Shown piece after piece: positions 13,790 to 14,398 of a DNA stretch of 14,398 nucleotides. The stretch is from an uncultured Clostridiaceae bacterium. GTDB taxonomy: Bacteria; Bacillota; Clostridia; Lachnospirales; Lachnospiraceae. Each line of letters opens with the position of its first letter. The first letter of the stretch is position 1. The notes beneath the pieces were generated by a model that was given only the letters and a program-made list of their open reading frames with translations, made no database searches and was not told where the DNA came from. The DNA lies in the NCBI GenBank assembly GCA_958441075.1, contig CAUCBQ010000041.1, forward strand, positions 1 to 14,398. Direction: 5' to 3'. Position numbers and translations under genes: made by a program.

Positions 13790-14398
13790 ATGGCTGTAAC
13801 TATCAAGGATGTGGCCGCGCTGGCAGGCGTATCTCCATCCACCGTTTCCAGAACCTGCAAAAACAATCCATCCATCAGTGATGAAACAAAAAACAAAGTA
13901 CGCAAGGCCATGGCCCAGCTGGGATACGAACCCAATTTTCAGGCCAGCAACCTGGCTTCCCAGAATACCCGGACCATCGGCATCATTCTCCCTGTATCTG
14001 CCAGAGAGGTTTATGAAAATTCTTTCTATCTGGAGGCTATCCGCGGAATCAGCCAGTTCTGCAACCAGCGCCAGTACATCAACACTGTAGTAACGGGTCA
14101 GGATGAAGAAGAAGTTTTGCAGGCTGTCCGCTCCATGACACGCAGCGGGCAGGCCGACGGCTTTATTGTACTGTATTCCAAACAAAAAGATCCTGTAATT
14201 GATTACCTCTACAACGAAGGCCTTCTCTATGTGCTCATAGGAAAAGCCTATCAGTTTGCCAACCAGACTATCTATATTGACAATGATAACCTGTTGGCCG
14301 GCCAGGAAGCCACAGAATACCTTTACCGGCTGGGCCATCAAAAAATCGCTTATCTCGGCGCAGATAATTCCCTGATGTTCTCCGCAGACCGAAGATCC
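13790..14398 (+). CDS. malR: LacI family transcriptional regulator, MalR type (3' end outside the window)
   Basis: The first 203 codons of a LacI/GalR-family regulator; the frame is open to the right edge, and full members are about 330-340 residues. The N-terminal helix-turn-helix is TIKDVAALAGVSPSTVSR (4-21), followed by ISDETKNKVRKAMAQLGYEPN (29-49) and the hinge. The sugar-binding core starts at TIGIILPVS (62-70); VYENSFY...IRGISQF (74-90) and IDNDNLLAGQEATEYL (163-178) resemble what I recall of streptococcal MalR, which represses maltose genes until maltose is present. It is divergent from the PTS-mapP-malQ operon and probably controls both promoters through the half-sites between them. 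The hinge reads FQASNLAS where many relatives have ARSL. The ATG is set by GGGGG 7 nt upstream and by the HTH starting at once. Confidence 0.9.
   Translation, partial: MAVTIKDVAALAGVSPSTVSRTCKNNPSISDETKNKVRKAMAQLGYEPNFQASNLASQNTRTIGIILPVSAREVYENSFYLEAIRGISQFCNQRQYINTVVTGQDEEEVLQAVRSMTRSGQADGFIVLYSKQKDPVIDYLYNEGLLYVLIGKAYQFANQTIYIDNDNLLAGQEATEYLYRLGHQKIAYLGADNSLMFSADRRS

Noticed and set aside
13739..14341. 200-codon minus-strand open frame opposite the LacI-family gene
   Set aside because: The plus frame encodes a clear LacI/MalR protein with promoter and ribosome binding site; the opposite frame is a shadow.

Overview
The window looks like chromosomal DNA of a low-to-mid GC Firmicute, most likely a gut Lachnospiraceae (Clostridia). 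The reasons are strong purine-rich ribosome binding sites throughout, a DUF5721 protein (a family I associate with Lachnospiraceae), an HtpG with the clostridial-looking motif RELISNGCDA, HrcA/CIRCE heat-shock control, and a Gram-positive style maltose PTS locus with a MalR-type regulator. Eleven complete genes lie on the minus strand and one gene, cut by the right edge, lies on the plus strand. I saw no tRNA, rRNA, mobile element, CRISPR array or broken gene.

Left part (1-3774): a DegV-family fatty-acid-binding protein and a membrane-anchored CapA-like protein form a two-gene operon behind a good sigma-A promoter. Upstream of them is a secreted protein of unknown function in which glycine/aromatic cell-wall-binding-like repeats separate two similar-looking domains; it starts at TTG.

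Middle (3744-7914): htpG (Hsp90) has a near-consensus promoter and a CIRCE element placed just upstream of the -35. Before it comes a DUF5721 gene plus a primary-type sigma factor (rpoD-like). That pair has its own near-consensus promoter, whose 17-bp spacer is almost filled by a perfect inverted repeat. Terminators follow rpoD and htpG.

Right of that (7970-9226): a TetR regulator and a small unknown protein form an operon. A 12+12 bp perfect inverted repeat lies over its presumed promoter.

Right end (9250-14398): a maltose/alpha-glucoside locus. The minus-strand operon is PTS EIICB permease, then an endonuclease/exonuclease/phosphatase-fold protein best read as maltose 6'-phosphate phosphatase (MapP), then 4-alpha-glucanotransferase (MalQ). 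A MalR-type LacI regulator is divergent. The inferred flow is import of maltose as maltose 6'-phosphate, dephosphorylation back to maltose, then disproportionation by MalQ. The 416-bp divergent intergenic region is packed with TTGCAT/ATGCAA half-sites (nine exact copies), including four in the same orientation at 10-11 bp pitch against the malR -35, and one near-perfect palindrome that also fits the CcpA cre consensus. This regulatory region is the most unusual thing in the window.
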